The notes: a model not told the origin generated them from the letters alone. A DNA stretch of 64,000 bases from Flagellimonas sp. CMM7 (GCF_021390195.1 NZ_CP090003.1:3927501-3991500); one strand, 5' to 3'. Shown: positions 8,445 through 18,111, numbered from the stretch's first letter. Program-made: numbers and translations.

Positions 8445-9635
8445 ATGCTTAAAAGATTTTCATTTTTGTTAGCACTATCTCTATTTGTTTTCTCTTGTAA
8501 TGGGAAGAAAGGAGAATCAAAAGAAACCATAGCGGAAGATGCGGAAGAGCTTGAGCAAGCGGAAACTACTTTGCCTTTACAAAGTTTAAACCTTCCCGAT
8601 GGTTTTAAAATAGAGGTGTTCGCCGAAGGAATTGATGGAGCACGGTCAATGGCTATGGGAGATAATGGAACACTTTTCGTAGGCACACGGAATGAAAAAA
8701 CCGTCTATGCGCTTCAAGATTTAGATGGAGATTTTAAAGCTGAAAAAATAATGGTTTTGGATTCTACATTAGAAGTTCCAAACGGTCTGGCCTTTAAAGA
8801 TGGAGCTTTGTATGTTGCTGAAGTAGGCAGACTTTTAAAGTATTCAAATATAGAACAAGAACTTTCCAGTTCACCGCAACCAGAAGTAATTTATGATGAC
8901 TACCCAACGGAATTTCATCATGGATGGAAATACATTGCCTTTGGCCCAGATGGAAAACTATATGTTCCAGTCGGTGCACCTTGCAATATATGTGAGCGTT
9001 CTAGTGAAGATGAACGTTATGCTACCATTACAAGAATGGATCCAGATGGCAGCAATAGAGAGATTTACGCCAAAGGAGTAAGAAATACGGTTGGTTTTAC
9101 GTGGCATCCAGAAACAGGGGAGTTATGGTTTACGGACAATGGTAGAGATATGTTGGGAGACGATATTCCACCATGCGAATTAAATCGTGTTACTGAAGCT
9201 GGTCAGCATTTTGGATATCCTTATTGCCATGGGGGTACTGTAAAAGATCCTGAGTTTGGTGATGAATTCCCTTGCTCTGATTTTGTTTCACCTGTGCAGG
9301 CTATGGGAGCTCATGTGGCACCTTTGGGAGTTAAGTTCTATACTGGAAATATGTTCCCAGAAGAATATAAAGGCCATGCCTTTATAGCCGAACACGGATC
9401 ATGGAACCGTTCTTCTAAAGTGGGATATAAGATTTCATTGGTAAAATTGGAAAACAATGAAGCCGTGAGCTATGAAACGTTTATTGATGGATGGCTTAAC
9501 GATGAAGAACAAGAAGCATTTGGCAGACCCGTTGATGTTTTGTTCTTAAAAGATGGTTCTATGTTAATTTCTGATGATTTTGGAGATGCCATTTATAGAG
9601 TTTCATATAATGACACACAACTTGCCCAGCTTTAA
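8445..9635 (+). CDS. PQQ-dependent sugar dehydrogenase-like lipoprotein (GSDH/sorbosone dehydrogenase fold)
   Basis: The ATG at 8445 starts a lipoprotein signal (MLKRFSFLLALSLFVFSCNG), giving 396 aa; the upstream TTG at 8421 adds only an unlikely hydrophilic leader. The mature protein is a six-bladed propeller of the soluble glucose/sorbosone dehydrogenase family. It has LNLPDGFKIEVFAEG at the first strand, ARSMAMGDNGTLFVGT, a YIAFGPDGKLYVPVG blade with a Cys pair (APCNICERS), GVRNTVGFTWHPETGELWFTDNGRD, and FIAEHGSWNRS near the cofactor face. Family members oxidise sugars or related alcohols in the periplasm using PQQ. I see no PQQ synthesis genes in the window, so the cofactor source is unresolved. 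Confidence 0.85.
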   Translation: MLKRFSFLLALSLFVFSCNGKKGESKETIAEDAEELEQAETTLPLQSLNLPDGFKIEVFAEGIDGARSMAMGDNGTLFVGTRNEKTVYALQDLDGDFKAEKIMVLDSTLEVPNGLAFKDGALYVAEVGRLLKYSNIEQELSSSPQPEVIYDDYPTEFHHGWKYIAFGPDGKLYVPVGAPCNICERSSEDERYATITRMDPDGSNREIYAKGVRNTVGFTWHPETGELWFTDNGRDMLGDDIPPCELNRVTEAGQHFGYPYCHGGTVKDPEFGDEFPCSDFVSPVQAMGAHVAPLGVKFYTGNMFPEEYKGHAFIAEHGSWNRSSKVGYKISLVKLENNEAVSYETFIDGWLNDEEQEAFGRPVDVLFLKDGSMLISDDFGDAIYRVSYNDTQLAQL

Positions 9636-9664
9636 AGGAAGGTGATTTAGATACACACCCATCA

Positions 9665-11908
9665 TCATAAATTAAGCCAGTAATTTAATTTTAAAACTAT
9701 CGCTCTTTGCCTTGGAAAGCGAATACTAGGTAGAACAAGGCCTCCACTTTCGGTTTGACTTTCCGCAAAAAAGTTATCCGTATAAACAAGGAAAATATCC
9801 GATACGGGTTTAAAACGCCACTGTATTCTAGAATTCAGATTCACATTCTGTATCTGACTATTAAACTGCACAAAAGTTGTCCAAAAGATATTTTTTGTAA
9901 AAGTAAAATCAAAGCGCGTACCAATTAAAAGTAAGTCCGCATCTTTATATGGATCCGGAAGACGAATATTATTATAGGCAAAATTAAGCGAGGTAAAACC
10001 TAAAGGCTGATACCTGTAGGTAAGCGTGCCGGCAAAATTGTATAGAGATCCATTGAAGTATTCTCCCAACTGGGTTGATAAATTATAGGAAAAAACTTTA
10101 CGGGCATCGGATCTATACGTGGCACTAAAAAAGGAATATTCATAATCTGTTCCTTCTGTGAGTGCCAGACCATTTAGACCACTAGGGTCAAAAGAATTCA
10201 ATAAGAAAGTATATTGCTTTTCGGCGGATAGCTCCAAATAGGCTGTACTCTTATAATTAAACCTATAATTAAGACCCAAATTCCAATCCAAATCATCTAA
10301 TGAGATGTTGTTTTTTATAAGGTCACCAGAAATGCCGGGGCCGTGCTTTTGAATGTCACCTTTTTTGGGGTAATAATTATACCAAACCTGTGGAGTTAAT
10401 TGAAAGATGTTACGTCTTCTTACAAATCCTACTTCGGGATTATAACCAGCACCAATACTTTGACCGGTAAGATTGGATTCCAGTTTATACGTACTGTAGT
10501 TTAGAAAACCACCAAATGCATAATTGGAACTTGAATTGGTTTCATCAAAAGATTGATGGTAGAATAGTTTCCCATTCCAGGTATTGTCATTAGAGGCCAA
10601 ATTTGCATCAACTCCAAGTGTTCTGTTGTAGGTGTTGGGAGAAAAAGTGAAATCCCCTCCAATGGAATCAACAAAAGCCTGTTTGTTTATGAATGTAGCG
10701 CTCAGGTAAGACCTACTAAGTATACGCTGTTGCAATGCGGCAACCAGATAATTGGTAGACGCCAAATCAATATTCTCATTTTCTTTTAGCTGTGCATTAA
10801 GCACCCCCAACCTCAAGTTCTTGTTGAGTTTTCCATTTAATCGTATTCCGCCATAAATTTCATTTTGTAGGTTCTGTCCGGTAGATTCATCTCTGGTCAC
10901 CCCAATTCTTCGGGAAAAGAATGGTCGTGTACCATCAATACCAAAACTGGCAAACAGATCAGCATTTTCTAGAAAGAACTGCCGCCGTTCTGGAAAAAAG
11001 ATTTCAAATCTATCTAAATTGGTTACTTGTTGATCTACTTCCACCTGGGAGAAATCTGGATTGGCAGTAACATCTAGCGTCATAGCAGGACCCAAGCCAA
11101 ATTTGGCGTCAAAACCGAAATCAAAATCATTTATAGTGGGTGTATCGGTCTCAAAGTTTTTGGAGTTTCTAAAAATACTATACGGAATTAGTGAGATGTT
11201 TGTTTTGGTCTTTTGCAAAGGTTCATCCCAAATTAATTGCTGGGTAAACGCAAGGTTGATGATAAACTGATTTCTTGGAATAGGAGTCCAGGTGGATTGC
11301 TCACTGTATTCGCTATCAAACCTGTAAAAATTTATGTACCAATTATTCAAATCCTTTTTATAGCGAAGTGTTTTAAACGGAATGGCTATTTCAACCGCCC
11401 AATGATCATCATATATTTGGGCTTTGGAATACCAAACATTGTCCCAACTAGTTGAAAAAGTGTCTGAACTTGCCACACTTCCTCCATTGGCTATAAGTCC
11501 TTCTCTTTGTACCCCAAAAGGATTTACCCCAAATAGGAAGGCATTGTTCCTGTCAGCATAGGTATCAAGCACAATACTGATAACATCATTGGCTTCACCT
11601 CTAAAATCCCTACGTAATGATGGGGTTACATATTTCCTTGGTCCTAAGTTCAACATTTTAGCAAAAATGTAAAGGTTATCCTCATCATAGGTCATTCGTA
11701 TCTCGGTCTGCGCTTTCGCTGGAACGGAATCGCTAGGGAAGAATTGGGCAAAACTGTCTGCTATTGCCGCTTCCTGCCAATCCATCTCGTTCATTTGGAC
11801 ATCCAGTTCAATTTTTCCTTTGGCTTTTTTTATAACCAATCCGTTTTGTGCTAATGCAAATTGAAATGAAACAAAGACCAAAACTATAATGATGAAAATA
11901 GTGCGCAT
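9665..11908 (-). CDS. DUF5916 protein: CBM9-like domain plus outer-membrane beta-barrel
   Basis: 747 residues with a cleavable signal (FVSFQFALAQ). It has the same two-part build as the gene at 3753-5978. A CBM9-like sandwich contains LDVQMNEMDWQEA, RMTYDEDNLYIFAK and a DTYADRNNAFLFGVNPFG strand. The barrel follows, with FEIFFPERRQFFLENADLF and FFSRRIGV. It ends YWLNL, compatible with outer-membrane insertion. The two copies are clearly paralogous but diverged, and they flank the sugar dehydrogenase region, so they may serve related exported functions. Function is not established for the family. It is convergent with the dehydrogenase gene (29 bp). Confidence 0.85.
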   Translation of the reverse strand: MRTIFIIIVLVFVSFQFALAQNGLVIKKAKGKIELDVQMNEMDWQEAAIADSFAQFFPSDSVPAKAQTEIRMTYDEDNLYIFAKMLNLGPRKYVTPSLRRDFRGEANDVISIVLDTYADRNNAFLFGVNPFGVQREGLIANGGSVASSDTFSTSWDNVWYSKAQIYDDHWAVEIAIPFKTLRYKKDLNNWYINFYRFDSEYSEQSTWTPIPRNQFIINLAFTQQLIWDEPLQKTKTNISLIPYSIFRNSKNFETDTPTINDFDFGFDAKFGLGPAMTLDVTANPDFSQVEVDQQVTNLDRFEIFFPERRQFFLENADLFASFGIDGTRPFFSRRIGVTRDESTGQNLQNEIYGGIRLNGKLNKNLRLGVLNAQLKENENIDLASTNYLVAALQQRILSRSYLSATFINKQAFVDSIGGDFTFSPNTYNRTLGVDANLASNDNTWNGKLFYHQSFDETNSSSNYAFGGFLNYSTYKLESNLTGQSIGAGYNPEVGFVRRRNIFQLTPQVWYNYYPKKGDIQKHGPGISGDLIKNNISLDDLDWNLGLNYRFNYKSTAYLELSAEKQYTFLLNSFDPSGLNGLALTEGTDYEYSFFSATYRSDARKVFSYNLSTQLGEYFNGSLYNFAGTLTYRYQPLGFTSLNFAYNNIRLPDPYKDADLLLIGTRFDFTFTKNIFWTTFVQFNSQIQNVNLNSRIQWRFKPVSDIFLVYTDNFFAESQTESGGLVLPSIRFPRQRAIVLKLNYWLNL

Positions 11909-12037
11909 AAGATATTGTTAAGAGGTAAAACTAATTTTGCAATCGCTTTTTTTGTTATTGAATCGGAAATAATGGTTATGGAATTTGAAAATTGGCAATA
12001 GGATAAGTCAGTTTTTTTTAGCTTAGTAAAAAAAGTT

Positions 12038-12928
12038 TTGGAGTTAATAGGGGATGGCTATACAGGACACAAGGAGGAATTGACCATCAATGGCTTTTTA
12101 GTCTACTTTACAAAAATGCAGACCTTTGAAAAGGTTGTTATTTACAAGGAGGTTGAGGAGGAATGGTTGCAATTTCATTTTCAGTTAGCCGGTAGAACCA
12201 AAACTATTGTTGCAGATGATGTAAAGGAGATTATAATTAAGCCAAATACCTTTACCATCATTTATGAGAAGTTAGGGGATTGCGCTATTCACTTTCCTAA
12301 GAACTGCAATTACGAAAGTTTTGGTTTTGTGATACAACCTGAGTATTTTTTAAACTCTTTTTTAAAAGATTTTGAGGAACTGCAATCGCTTAAAGCGGTT
12401 ATTGAAACCAATGACGAGTATTTCCTGGATCAGGAATATGCGTTATTAGATTCTAAGACCAGAAAAATAATCAATGCTATAAAGCACAATCCTTTTACAG
12501 GGAATTTAAAAGAGGTGTTTATAGAAGCGAAGCTCATTGATTTGATATTTCACTCTATTCCTTTATTGCAAGAGAAAACAAAAAAAGCAATTCAGTTTAC
12601 TGATGCTTCAAAACAAAAAATCATTGAGGCGAAGGAGTACATTCTTAAAAATCAGCACAAAAGGTTATCCATCAAAGAAATTGCGAATGCTGTTGGGTTG
12701 AATCAGTACTTTCTTAAAACTAAATTTAAGGATGCTTTTGGAAAAAGCGTAGTGGATTTTTGCATCGAATTAAAACTGGAAAGGGCATACAATGAAATTC
12801 AAAATACTGATAATAAAATCACCTTTATTGCATATGAAGTAGGCTATTCCAGTCTTGGTAATTTTTCAAACGCATTTTATAAAAAATATAAAATAAGACC
12901 AAGTACGTTGAGAAAAAGAAAACTGTGA
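12038..12928 (+). CDS. AraC-family transcriptional regulator
   Basis: About 296 residues. The C-terminal ~100 residues hold the paired HTH of AraC/XylS proteins: RLSIKEIANAVGLNQYFLKTKF for the first helix pair and ITFIAYEVGYSSLGNFSNAF for the second, ending in the usual KKYKIRPSTLRK. The N-terminal ~190 residues are a sensing domain of the type used by Bacteroidota regulators, with no ligand evident. The frame opens at 12002 with no ATG before residue 27. TTG at 12038 is a reasonable start because ELIGDGYTGHKEEL looks like real family sequence, but the exact start is uncertain. It is divergent from the DUF5916 gene, a possible target. Confidence 0.85.
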   Translation: MELIGDGYTGHKEELTINGFLVYFTKMQTFEKVVIYKEVEEEWLQFHFQLAGRTKTIVADDVKEIIIKPNTFTIIYEKLGDCAIHFPKNCNYESFGFVIQPEYFLNSFLKDFEELQSLKAVIETNDEYFLDQEYALLDSKTRKIINAIKHNPFTGNLKEVFIEAKLIDLIFHSIPLLQEKTKKAIQFTDASKQKIIEAKEYILKNQHKRLSIKEIANAVGLNQYFLKTKFKDAFGKSVVDFCIELKLERAYNEIQNTDNKITFIAYEVGYSSLGNFSNAFYKKYKIRPSTLRKRKL

Positions 12929-13006
12929 CTTATACTATGGAGTTTTGAGATGAATTCTGGTCAAAAAGTGACTTCCAGAATCATCTATACTTTCATATAG
13001 AAACCA

Positions 13007-13645
13007 TTATTTTATTGCTCTTCCCCTAATTTGTGGTGTTATAGGAATAAAAGGGGAGTAGGAGTTGTACTCTTCCAAAACCAAAGAGCTAAACCCTGCG
13101 GATTCTAATAAAGATTTGGTATCTCTTTTAGTATTACAACCTTCAAAAAACCAAAACCAAGGTTTAAATGTCAGATTCTGAATAAACGATACAAATGTAT
13201 TTTCTTTTGCTTTTACATGTTCGATAAATATAAAAACACCAGATGGTTTAAGAATGCGTTTTATCTGCTCAACACATTGGGAAGGATTTTTTACAGTGCA
13301 CATGACCAAAGTGCAAACCACAAAATCAATCGAATTATCAGGTAAATCCACAGCTTCTCCAACAATTGCCTTTATCTCAAGGTTTATTCCATATTTTTTT
13401 GCACTTTTTTTCAGATTGGTGTGCATATGAATATTGGGCTCTATTGCGATTAATTTGGTTCCTTTTTTTAGGTATCGCATGTTTGCTCCAGCTCCTGGTC
13501 CAATTTCAACAACAGTTTTAGGGTGGCTTTTAAAAAGTTTTCTTTTAGATTTTCCAAAAAGGTAGTTCATGTACCCGGAGAGCACTTTAAACATCCAGGA
13601 ATTAATGGGACCTAGAACTGTATTGTTTTCGTATGTAGTACACAT
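13007..13645 (-). CDS. Class I SAM-dependent methyltransferase
   Basis: 212 residues with a Rossmann methyltransferase fold: motif I VVEIGPGAGANMRYL, an acidic motif II in LIAIEPNIHMH, a GEAVDLPDNSIDFVVCTLVMC segment (motifs III-IV) and VEQIKRILKPSGVFIFIEHV as the post-motif strand and loop. The pattern is that of the METTL7/UbiE-like group of small-molecule methyltransferases. The substrate cannot be deduced. The C-terminal WFWFFEGCNTKRDT is a typical substrate-cap region. It appears to be transcribed alone. Confidence 0.85.
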   Translation of the reverse strand: MCTTYENNTVLGPINSWMFKVLSGYMNYLFGKSKRKLFKSHPKTVVEIGPGAGANMRYLKKGTKLIAIEPNIHMHTNLKKSAKKYGINLEIKAIVGEAVDLPDNSIDFVVCTLVMCTVKNPSQCVEQIKRILKPSGVFIFIEHVKAKENTFVSFIQNLTFKPWFWFFEGCNTKRDTKSLLESAGFSSLVLEEYNSYSPFIPITPQIRGRAIK

Positions 13646-13758
13646 GCTATGTTTTTTTTAATGTGAATATCCATGCAAATTGGGCATGATGATGTTTAAT
13701 GCTTTTATTTCTAAGATTATTGGGTAGTTACTTTTTCTTTAGTTAGTTCAATGTTTTA

Positions 13759-13800
13759 AAAGAAAAAGTGCCCATATACTTTTAAGGGCAATGGGCACTT
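13759..13800 (-). terminator. Intrinsic terminator for the lipoprotein gene
   Basis: A perfect 10-bp stem (arms 13766-13775 and 13791-13800, AAGTGCCCAT/ATGGGCACTT) with a 15-nt loop is followed on the minus strand by TTTTTCTTTT. It lies ~45 bp beyond the stop of the 13847-14404 gene. Confidence 0.75.
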
Positions 13801-13846
13801 AACCAACACTATTTAGTAATCACATTATGATTACGGCACTAAAGAT

Positions 13847-14404
13847 TTAATATGATTCCAAATTGATGGTGAAATCACAATTGAAGGTTACAATGCCTTG
13901 CTCCAAGTTTTTAAGGCTTACTTCACCAACTAAAGAGACAGTGCCTTCCATTCCTTCAAATTCAAAAGTTGTATTTATGACGTTGTCTTCGGTCGGCGTA
14001 AATGAAGTTTTAAAATTTAGGTCTTGTAGTGGAGGTAATAATTCTTGGAACACTATATTTTCTGCTTGAATAGTACCACGCCCATCAATATTTATGGATG
14101 TTATAACCCTAGAAGTTATTGTTCCGTCACTAGGAGTTTCATTGTTTACGACGCAATCTTCAAGTGTTCCGATTACATTTCCTGTATCTGTATCTATAAG
14201 TTCCATTAAAAAACAGTTGGGTTCTAAGGTTTCTCCTGTTTTGGGATGCACTATAGTTTTAGGTTGCCCCAATACAGTTCCACGTGCTGTTACTTTTAGT
14301 TGAATCTGCGTGGGCTCTGGAGAACCTGCAGTGTTATCATCACTGTTACAGCTTGCAATAAACAATGCGATTGATGCTAAAAAAATATGTTTAATAATCT
14401 TCAT
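13847..14404 (-). CDS. Small exported lipoprotein, unknown function
   Basis: 185 residues with an unmistakable lipoprotein signal (MKIIKHIFLASIALFIASCNS). The mature part is beta-rich. Its opening LKVTARGTVLG, the NCFLMELIDTDTGNVIGTLEDCV stretch with a possible disulfide, and the repeated hydrophobic strands near the C-terminus suggest a small beta-barrel or sandwich, perhaps in the allene-oxide-cyclase/dirigent-like group. That assignment is only an impression. The signal peptide and start resemble those of the upstream gene at 14455-15435, which is co-oriented 50 bp away, so they may be co-transcribed. Confidence 0.65.
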   Translation of the reverse strand: MKIIKHIFLASIALFIASCNSDDNTAGSPEPTQIQLKVTARGTVLGQPKTIVHPKTGETLEPNCFLMELIDTDTGNVIGTLEDCVVNNETPSDGTITSRVITSINIDGRGTIQAENIVFQELLPPLQDLNFKTSFTPTEDNVINTTFEFEGMEGTVSLVGEVSLKNLEQGIVTFNCDFTINLESY

Positions 14405-14454
14405 GATGTTAAAAATTGAATGTTAATGAATTGATATTCTTTTGATTGTGATGA

Positions 14455-15435
14455 CTACTTAGTAGAATAACCCGTATTGGAATATTGTACTTGATAGAAA
14501 AAGCGAATCACTGTTTCTGGTATGTTAATGTGCTTATTCATATTGGCTACTATTTGTGACCATTGGTCAACATGAGGATTGGGAAAAGGGTACCCGCCTT
14601 TTACTATTTTTAAGAGTGAAACCCTTTTATTCTTTTCTTCTGAATAATAATCATCTCTGAAAAATGTTGATTTAGCCTTTACAATGGTGGATGAAAGAGA
14701 AGACAACGGTTTTTTATCATTCTTTTCCAGAAGATTCAGCCAATAGTTCAATGTTTCATTGGTTGGCAGCACTTTTCCTCTCGTAAATCCGTCTAATGAA
14801 GTAACTTCCCAGCTCATGTAGGGGCTAGTTCTGTCTGATAAATAATTAATAATCATTATAGAAGCAGACTGGTCCAATGAGACACAATCATCATTTGTTT
14901 TTGTTGATAAGTTTGCACCTATTACGGCGAATCCTTTAAAAGAATCAGGGATAGATTTGGCCAGTTTGTAACACATGTTCCCTCCATTGAAATAACCAGT
15001 GGCAAAGACGTTTTTACGATCAATGTGGTATCTTCTTTCCATTCTCTGAATAATAGCTTTGATAAAAGCTACGTCATTGATGCCTTTATTTTTCGTTTCG
15101 AAAGAAGCTTCTTTTCTACAATCATTCCAATAATCTTTATATCCCTGGGGATAGACAACTATTGTAGCACCTGTCCGGTCTGCTAATTTGTTGAACTCAA
15201 AGCCAGTAGCGTTTTGGATGGATTTGGAGGTCATTGCATCTCCGTGTAAAACAAACAGAAGTCGAGAGTTGTTAATGGGATATTGAGGAAGGTGATATTC
15301 AAAAGTTCTCCAGTGCCCATCAATTATAATAGAATCTTGAACTGTGTTTGTTTCATGACCTTCTTGGGCGGTTAAACTTTCTTTGCAAAGTGCCAAAAAG
15401 GCGGTTAAGCAAATGATGCTCTTAATAATTTTCAT
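14455..15435 (-). CDS. PHB-depolymerase/LpqC-fold esterase lacking catalytic Ser and His
   Basis: 326 residues with signal peptide cleavage near SLTAQ. The fold is that of the polyhydroxybutyrate depolymerase/feruloyl esterase-like family: LLFVLHGDAMTS (oxyanion region), ATIVVYPQGYKDYWNDC, NDVAFIKAIIQRM and the elbow VFATGYFNGGNMCYKL. In active members the elbow reads G-x-S-x-G and a later GGH supplies His. Here the nucleophile position is Phe149 (codon TTC) and the His position is Tyr282 (KGGYPFPNP). The Asp of SDRTSPY (Asp201) is kept. The protein therefore looks like an exported non-catalytic derivative, perhaps a binder or a regulator of a true esterase. The frame is intact and not obviously decayed. 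Confidence 0.75.
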   Translation of the reverse strand: MKIIKSIICLTAFLALCKESLTAQEGHETNTVQDSIIIDGHWRTFEYHLPQYPINNSRLLFVLHGDAMTSKSIQNATGFEFNKLADRTGATIVVYPQGYKDYWNDCRKEASFETKNKGINDVAFIKAIIQRMERRYHIDRKNVFATGYFNGGNMCYKLAKSIPDSFKGFAVIGANLSTKTNDDCVSLDQSASIMIINYLSDRTSPYMSWEVTSLDGFTRGKVLPTNETLNYWLNLLEKNDKKPLSSLSSTIVKAKSTFFRDDYYSEEKNKRVSLLKIVKGGYPFPNPHVDQWSQIVANMNKHINIPETVIRFFYQVQYSNTGYSTK

Positions 15436-15571
15436 GCGTTATTGTTTGTAAATGAATTTGTTGTGGCTAATTAGTACACGTTTTGCGTACTTTTTAGGCA
15501 ATAGGAGCTAAGCCCATACATTTGTAAAGGATTTTAGTAATGTGTTTAACTAATTAGAAGCTGTTTTTAAA

Positions 15572-16237
15572 TCAGTTGGTCAAAATCTTGATATCATTGA
15601 TTAAACGAAGTATTTCATTATCATCGATACCATTGTAAATACCTCTGATTTGTTTTTGTTTATCTACCAGTATGAAATTGGGTGTATGAATAAAATCTTG
15701 TAGTCCTCCATCACCTTCATCAGTAACTGCAAAATAACTTTTGCGCGCTAGTTGGTATATGTGCTGTTTATTCCCAGTGGTAACATTCCATTTAGAATCT
15801 ATCACACCCTTGTTGTCTGCATAATCACGTAGTTTAAGAATGTCATCGACATTAGGTGTTACCGATATGGAGAGAAGCATAATGTTGTCATCACTTAAAA
15901 ATTCATTTTGAATTTTAGCCATATTATTGGTCATGACGGGGCAGATGCTTGGGCAGCTAGTAAAAAAGAAATCCGTGACATAAACCTTGTTTTTATATGC
16001 ATCCTGAGTAATTGTTTCTCCGTTTTGATTTATTAACTCAAAATCCGCTACAGTATGATTTTTGTCGATACCCTGCAGACTTTTGTCAACCAATTCTGGA
16101 TGCACATCGACAGGGTTATATACTGTTAGCTTTTCCTCAACTGGTTCAAGTACTGTAAATAGCACCGTTAAGACTATGACTAAAGAAAGTAGAAGCAACA
16201 TAAATGGTTTGGGCATCTTAAATCTTATTTTGGCCAT
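15572..16237 (-). CDS. SCO1/SenC-family copper/thiol protein
   Basis: 221 residues with an N-terminal membrane anchor (residues ~11-30). The thioredoxin-like domain carries the SCO signature FFTSCPSICPVM, with Cys95 and Cys99, and the third copper ligand His184 in DFIHTPNF. SCO proteins deliver copper to the CuA centre of cytochrome c oxidase or act as thiol redox proteins at the outer face of the inner membrane. The gene starts 2 bp after the TPR gene stop, so the two form an operon. No oxidase genes are nearby, so its client is unclear. Confidence 0.9.
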   Translation of the reverse strand: MAKIRFKMPKPFMLLLLSLVIVLTVLFTVLEPVEEKLTVYNPVDVHPELVDKSLQGIDKNHTVADFELINQNGETITQDAYKNKVYVTDFFFTSCPSICPVMTNNMAKIQNEFLSDDNIMLLSISVTPNVDDILKLRDYADNKGVIDSKWNVTTGNKQHIYQLARKSYFAVTDEGDGGLQDFIHTPNFILVDKQKQIRGIYNGIDDNEILRLINDIKILTN

Positions 16238-16239
16238 GA

Positions 16240-17967
16240 CTATAAAACTGAAGTTGTTATTTTAATATCGGCATGCTCCCAGGCGCTATCAAACTCCTTT
16301 TTTATTTTCTTGGCCTCAACAAACTTTCCTTGAGCCATATAGGCATTATATAGTCCTATTAGTGACCATCCGTTTTGTCTTAATACTGCTAGATCTTCTT
16401 TGTATATTTTTTCAGCTTCATCATATCTTTTGGCTTGCATTAAAACAGCACCTAAATTTTGACGAGTTGGAATATGCCATGCTGCAGGTTCGGTATAGGT
16501 CAAACCATCTTCAAAGACCACAGCATTACTAAGATGTTCAATGGCTTTTGTTAGATCGCCCTCCATTGCGGCTAATTCACCGGCTACCACTTCATATGCA
16601 ATGTTGGCCGAATGGATGGAAGCGTTGTTAGCAGTTGCCACTAAAGTTTCCAGTTCTGGATCTTTTTTGAGTGTGGCAATGGCCTCTAATTCTTCTTGGG
16701 CTTCTTTTGAATTCCCTTTCCTTATAAAAGCTAAACCTCGTGCATAATGTCTAATAAGGTTAAGGTGTTTTATATTGGGACTAGGTGCCGGAATAGACAA
16801 AATTTCGTTCCATTTTCCAAACCTTGCATAAGCTAATAGTGGTGTTGAAGCAAAATCTTGTAGAAAAGGCATTTCAACAAATTCTCCAACGGGCACCTTT
16901 TCTGCTGTTTTCTTAGCTGCATCTATGGCAATTTCACTAGCACCCAATAAACTTGCCGAAGACCATAAAAAATGAATGTTATGAGGATAATAAGCTAATG
17001 GGTACAATCCCTGTGAAAAACATTGGGCAATATAATCTTCGTCTGCCAATATAGCGGCCTGATTTACCTTAACGGCATCTAGATAACGACCAACACGAAT
17101 ATAAATATGTGATGGCATATGGACAATATGGCCAGCTCCAGGCATTAAAGAGGCCAGTTTATCAGCACTGGGAACCCCTAAATCTGGATAAGGTAGTTCT
17201 ACCATATGAATGTAGTAGTGGTGCCCTCCAGGGTTTTCTGGTTTAAGTTTCATTGCCTTTTCGAGAGCAGCTTTGGCTTCTGCAATATTTGGGGATGGAT
17301 TCCCATCCTTGTCCCAGTAATTCCACGGTACCGTATTCATTACAGATGCCGCATATAAAATTTGAATGTTGGCATCTTCAGGGAATTTTTTAACCACCTT
17401 GGCCATTTCCTCCATATAGGCCATATTCAGTTCGGCTACATCTTTGGTCAAATCTTCACTATATCTAGCAGATAAGGCCTTTATTAAGGCCTTTTCCCGA
17501 GGAGTTGCACTTGGTGCCAAACGTTTGGCTTTGGTCATTGCCTCATTTATCTTGTTTTTACGTTCATCATCGGGTAGGGGGTCATTGATATTTGGCCCCA
17601 ACGCAAAGGCTTGCCCCCAATAAGCCATTGCCGCATTGGGGTCTAAACGTGCTGCTTCCATAAATGAACGGTGTCCTTCTGCATGGTTAAAGGCATAGGA
17701 TAGCTTCACACCTTGCTCAAAAAATGCTTGCGCCCTTTCCTTTTCTGTGGTTATTGAAAAATGAAGGTTCCCTAAATTTTTGAAAAGCGGGGAAATTTGG
17801 TTTGTGGTATCCACATCTTCCAATAAAAATTTAGCAGGAGTACATTTAATAAAACTATACGCCAATTTAGGTGAAGTATCAGACTTGCCTTTGATCATTT
17901 TTTTTGCCGAAAAATACACTATTGGGGCAAGTAGCATGGTTATTACAATAAGGCTTATTTTTCTCAT
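16240..17967 (-). CDS. Exported TPR-repeat protein
   Basis: 575 residues with an N-terminal hydrophobic signal or anchor (residues ~5-22). Tetratricopeptide-like helical pairs run through most of the chain; examples are FFEQGVKLSYAFNHAEGHRS, AARLDPNAAMAYWGQAFALG, and near the end QNLGAVLMQAKRYDEAEKIY followed by LIGLYNAYMAQGKFVEAKK. Conserved HxY-type motifs in GGHHYYIHMVELPYPD and GHIVHMPSHIYIRVGRY are distinctive of a bacterial TPR family often found with SCO or cytochrome genes. Those His residues could bind metal, but this is inference. It is the first gene of the TPR-SCO operon and has a good promoter at 18112-18143. Confidence 0.8.
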   Translation of the reverse strand: MRKISLIVITMLLAPIVYFSAKKMIKGKSDTSPKLAYSFIKCTPAKFLLEDVDTTNQISPLFKNLGNLHFSITTEKERAQAFFEQGVKLSYAFNHAEGHRSFMEAARLDPNAAMAYWGQAFALGPNINDPLPDDERKNKINEAMTKAKRLAPSATPREKALIKALSARYSEDLTKDVAELNMAYMEEMAKVVKKFPEDANIQILYAASVMNTVPWNYWDKDGNPSPNIAEAKAALEKAMKLKPENPGGHHYYIHMVELPYPDLGVPSADKLASLMPGAGHIVHMPSHIYIRVGRYLDAVKVNQAAILADEDYIAQCFSQGLYPLAYYPHNIHFLWSSASLLGASEIAIDAAKKTAEKVPVGEFVEMPFLQDFASTPLLAYARFGKWNEILSIPAPSPNIKHLNLIRHYARGLAFIRKGNSKEAQEELEAIATLKKDPELETLVATANNASIHSANIAYEVVAGELAAMEGDLTKAIEHLSNAVVFEDGLTYTEPAAWHIPTRQNLGAVLMQAKRYDEAEKIYKEDLAVLRQNGWSLIGLYNAYMAQGKFVEAKKIKKEFDSAWEHADIKITTSVL

Positions 17968-18111
17968 TTTTTTTTGTTTTTTGATTTGACAATATGAATT
18001 CCCGAAGGAAGAATTATTTTAAAACGTTATTAATGATTCATAGAACCTCTATGAGTGTATGTAATTGTGAAATGAAGCTTTCCATAATCTTTCATTTAAA
18101 CCTTTAGACCG

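Noticed and set aside
3753..11908. The two DUF5916 genes as a polysaccharide utilisation locus with the dehydrogenase
   Set aside because: No SusC/SusD pair or recognised glycoside hydrolase lies with them, and they are separated by unrelated regulators and lipoproteins.
14449..14468. ATGACTACTTAGTAG as a second copy of the 52602 palindrome
   Set aside because: Only ten bases match and the palindrome is not completed; it overlaps the stop of the esterase-like gene. Probably chance.
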